Source of the DNA: an uncultured Burkholderiales bacterium
Lineage (GTDB): Bacteria; Pseudomonadota; Gammaproteobacteria; Burkholderiales; Burkholderiaceae
NCBI GenBank assembly: GCA_946480465.1
Contig: CAMLJY010000038.1
Location: forward strand, 1 to 61,398
Reading direction: 5' to 3'
DNA: 61,398 nt
In this document: positions 59,932 to 61,398 of the stretch, in pieces
How the letters are laid out: each line of letters begins with the position of its first letter
How positions within the stretch are numbered: position 1 is the first letter of the stretch
Program-made: the position numbers and the translations under genes
The notes under the pieces: generated by a model
The model's database searches: none
The model's input: the letters and a program-made list of their open reading frames with translations, nothing else
What the model was told of the DNA's origin: nothing

Positions 59932-60930
59932 ATGACGCATCCCCCGTACCGCCGCAACTCGCCGTGGCCGCTGCTGCTGGCCACCACCGCCGTGCTCGGC
60001 GCCTCCGCCTGGTTCACCCGCCGCATGGTGCGGCGCACGCGGCTGGCGCACCCGGCGCGCGGCAGCTTCCTGCTGGTGGACGACGTGCGCCTGCACGTCA
60101 CCGTGCACGGCGAGCCGCGCCACCCGCCGCTGGTGCTGCTGCACGGCTGCGGCGGCTCGGCGGAAGAGATGGCGCTGAGCGGCCTGGTGGATGCGGCCGC
60201 CGAGCGCTACCGCGTCTACGTCTTCGACCGGCCGGGGTACGGCCACAGCGACCGGCCGCCGCACCGCTCCTACACCCCCGACGAGCAGGCCCGCCTGCTG
60301 CTGCACGCGCTGCGCTCGCTGAACGTGCACCAGCCCATCGTGCTGGGCCACTCATGGGGCACGCTGGTGGCGGTGGCAATGGCGCTGCGCGAGCCGGCGG
60401 CCGTGCGGGCGCTGGTGCTGGCCTCGGGCTACTACACGCCGAGCCTGCGGCTGGACACGCCCTGGCTGTCGCTGCCGGCGGTGCCGCTGCTGGGCACGCT
60501 GATGCGGCACACGCTGGCGCCGCTGATCGGTCGCCTGCTGTGGCCGCTGATGCTGCGCCGCGTGTTCGCGCCGGCCGAGGTGCCCGCACGCTTCCGGCGC
60601 GACTACCCGGTGTGGCTGTCGCTGAGGCCGCTCACTTTGAAAGCCAGCGGCGCCGAGGCGGCGATGATGCCGCTGCAGGCCGCGTGGCTGCGCCCGCGCG
60701 AGAAGGAACTGGCGCCGCCGGTGGTCGTGGTGGCCGGCGAGCAGGACCGCCTGGTGCTGACCCGCTGGCAGTCCGCGCGCCTGGCCGACCGGGTGCCCGG
60801 CGCCACGCTGCACCGCGTGCCCGGCGCCGGCCACATGGTCCACCACACCGCGACGCGCCAGGTGCTGGCGGCGATCGACGAGGCGGCCGAGCGGGCCGAG
60901 GCGCCGGTGCCGGTGGCTTCACCGAGCTGA
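59932..60930 (+). CDS. Membrane-anchored alpha/beta-hydrolase
   Basis: A 332-residue hydrolase. An N-terminal hydrophobic segment (about 11-28) followed by RRMVRRTRL suggests a membrane anchor with positive-inside topology. The alpha/beta-hydrolase core has LLHGCGGSAEE (oxyanion loop), the nucleophile in GHSWGT, an acidic residue in GEQDRLV and the late histidine in GAGHMVHH. Esterase, epoxide hydrolase or haloalkane-type activities are all compatible. No neighbours hint at the substrate. Confidence 0.88.
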   Translation: MTHPPYRRNSPWPLLLATTAVLGASAWFTRRMVRRTRLAHPARGSFLLVDDVRLHVTVHGEPRHPPLVLLHGCGGSAEEMALSGLVDAAAERYRVYVFDRPGYGHSDRPPHRSYTPDEQARLLLHALRSLNVHQPIVLGHSWGTLVAVAMALREPAAVRALVLASGYYTPSLRLDTPWLSLPAVPLLGTLMRHTLAPLIGRLLWPLMLRRVFAPAEVPARFRRDYPVWLSLRPLTLKASGAEAAMMPLQAAWLRPREKELAPPVVVVAGEQDRLVLTRWQSARLADRVPGATLHRVPGAGHMVHHTATRQVLAAIDEAAERAEAPVPVASPS

Positions 60931-60974
60931 GGTTCGCTGCTCGACGCCCAGCCGCGGTGCCGACTGCAACCGTC

Positions 60975-61052
60975 CGCCAAAACCACGCGCCGAAACCACC
61001 CGCCGAAACCACGCGCCGAAACCACGCGCCGAAACCACGCGCCGAAGCCACC
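60975..61052. repeat. 13-bp tandem repeat, six units
   Basis: Six units of CGCCGAAACCACG (first, second, third and last with substitutions) start at 60975, 60988, 61001, 61014, 61027 and 61040. They lie in the 171-base gap between the hydrolase and the zinc-finger gene, ending 49 bases before its ATG. The 13-base period shifts the reading frame each time, so this is not a coding repeat. Confidence 0.92.
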
Positions 61053-61101
61053 TGCTGGAAGCGCCGCGCCCGCTGCGTCGATCCCTGCCTGGAGATTCCT
61101 G

Positions 61102-61308
61102 ATGGCTACACCCATTCCGCCCGCATCCCCCACCGCAACGCCCGCGGGCAACGCGCGCAACCCCGGCGACGATGCGCCGCCCGGCACCCCCGGCACCGGC
61201 GAGGCGGTCTGTCCGCGCTGCGGCGGCAGCGGCCGCCTGCCCGACGGACAGTCCTGCGCCGACTGCGGCGGCAGCGGCCGCGTCACCCGGGGCATCGGCG
61301 GTGGTTGA
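61102..61308 (+). CDS. Small DnaJ-type zinc-finger protein (68 aa)
   Basis: A 68-residue protein with a disordered Pro/Ala/Thr N-terminus and two CxxCxGxG motifs (CPRCGGSG and CADCGGSG), the zinc-ribbon unit of DnaJ. Two motifs form one zinc site, half of the DnaJ module. It lacks J-domain and substrate-binding parts, so it is an isolated zinc finger, perhaps a chaperone accessory. GGAG lies seven bases before the ATG. It follows a 13-bp repeat tract. Confidence 0.75.
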   Translation: MATPIPPASPTATPAGNARNPGDDAPPGTPGTGEAVCPRCGGSGRLPDGQSCADCGGSGRVTRGIGGG

Positions 61309-61317
61309 AGCGGCCTC

Positions 61318-61398
61318 TCAGGTGCCGCAGAAGGTCTGGTACGCGGCCGTGACGTCGGCCGGCGCCGGCTCGGCATAGCGTTCGAAAGACGCGTCACC
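61318..61398 (-). CDS. 3' end of a reverse-strand gene (partial)
   Basis: Reading from the right edge on the reverse strand, 26 codons run to TGA at 61318-61320, ending AAYQTFCGT. Third positions are GC-rich as in real genes here and the stop lies 9 bases past the zinc-finger gene, convergent with it. Too little is visible to name a family. A competing frame starting GTG at 61397 runs over the zinc-finger gene and is judged a shadow. Confidence 0.5.
   Translation of the reverse strand, partial: GDASFERYAEPAPADVTAAYQTFCGT

Noticed and set aside
60975..61052. Possible CRISPR-like array
   Set aside because: Units are 13 bp and directly adjacent with no spacers; a simple tandem repeat.
61102..61397. 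Reverse-strand frame starting GTG at the right edge over the zinc-finger gene
   Set aside because: Arg/Pro-rich shadow; a different reverse frame ending at 61318 looks more like a true C-terminus.

Overview
The window is 61.4 kb of very GC-rich DNA. Third codon positions are almost always G or C, and ATGA/GTGA stop-start overlaps are common. The gene families (Porin_4 porin, orphan TctC/Bug-type solute receptors, EpsA-like LuxR regulator, CadR-type MerR, Wsp-like chemosensory cluster) point to Burkholderiales, probably the Rubrivivax/Leptothrix/Comamonadaceae side. This is inferred from gene content only. No rRNA, tRNA, CRISPR array or prophage was seen.

Region 1 (1-1930) is accessory debris of lower GC. 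It holds one complete integron gene cassette bounded by two attC sites, a frameshifted and N-terminally truncated IS4-type transposase, and a headless gene remnant. No integron integrase is in the window.

Region 2 (1931-21245) is metabolic and secretory. It has an M20 amidohydrolase and an aldehyde dehydrogenase/cupin/FAD-oxidase group. Two secreted proteins follow: a BufA1/DUF2282-like domain fused to a serine-less alpha/beta-hydrolase, and a lipoprotein joining RCC1 repeats, a PKD-like domain and cytochrome c. They share a roughly 75-residue domain. Next is a LysR-flanked operon for beta-hydroxy/D-amino acid metabolism (DSD1-type PLP enzyme, RidA, GNAT, FAD oxidase). Last is a four-gene cluster of a FeeM-like N-acyl amino acid synthase, PP-loop ATPase, acyl-adenylating ligase and thioester-reductase-like enzyme. 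The cluster looks like an uncharacterised lipo-amino-acid pathway and is one of the two most interesting loci.

Region 3 (21537-38025) is mostly regulation. It has an OmpR-type two-component pair facing a degenerate paralogous receiver, a TctC receptor, a LuxR regulator, two chemoreceptors, a CadR-like MerR, a transglutaminase-like protein, a PAS kinase, two ferritin-like proteins, a VOC protein, and an HD-GYP protein beside a degenerate HD-GYP relative.

Region 4 (38206-44274) is a small catabolic/uptake locus: GntR-type regulator, fumarase-superfamily lyase, porin, TctC receptor and a branched-chain-amino-acid-type binding protein. A TGTATYG motif (or its complement CRATACA) recurs in front of the regulator, the lyase and the porin, suggesting a common operator.

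Region 5 (44335-58785) is a tightly packed Wsp-like chemosensory operon: CheW, CheR-TPR, CheW, chemoreceptor, CheA-REC and CheB. Where wspR would be expected it continues into a REC-GAF-kinase-REC hybrid and a NarL-type regulator. A PAS/degenerate-GGDEF/intact-EAL protein and a membrane diguanylate cyclase follow. The output seems to combine transcriptional control with c-di-GMP turnover.

Region 6 (58971-61398) has a PbpG-like D-Ala-D-Ala hydrolase, a membrane-anchored alpha/beta-hydrolase, a 13-bp tandem repeat, a tiny DnaJ-type zinc-finger protein and the 3' end of a reverse-strand gene.
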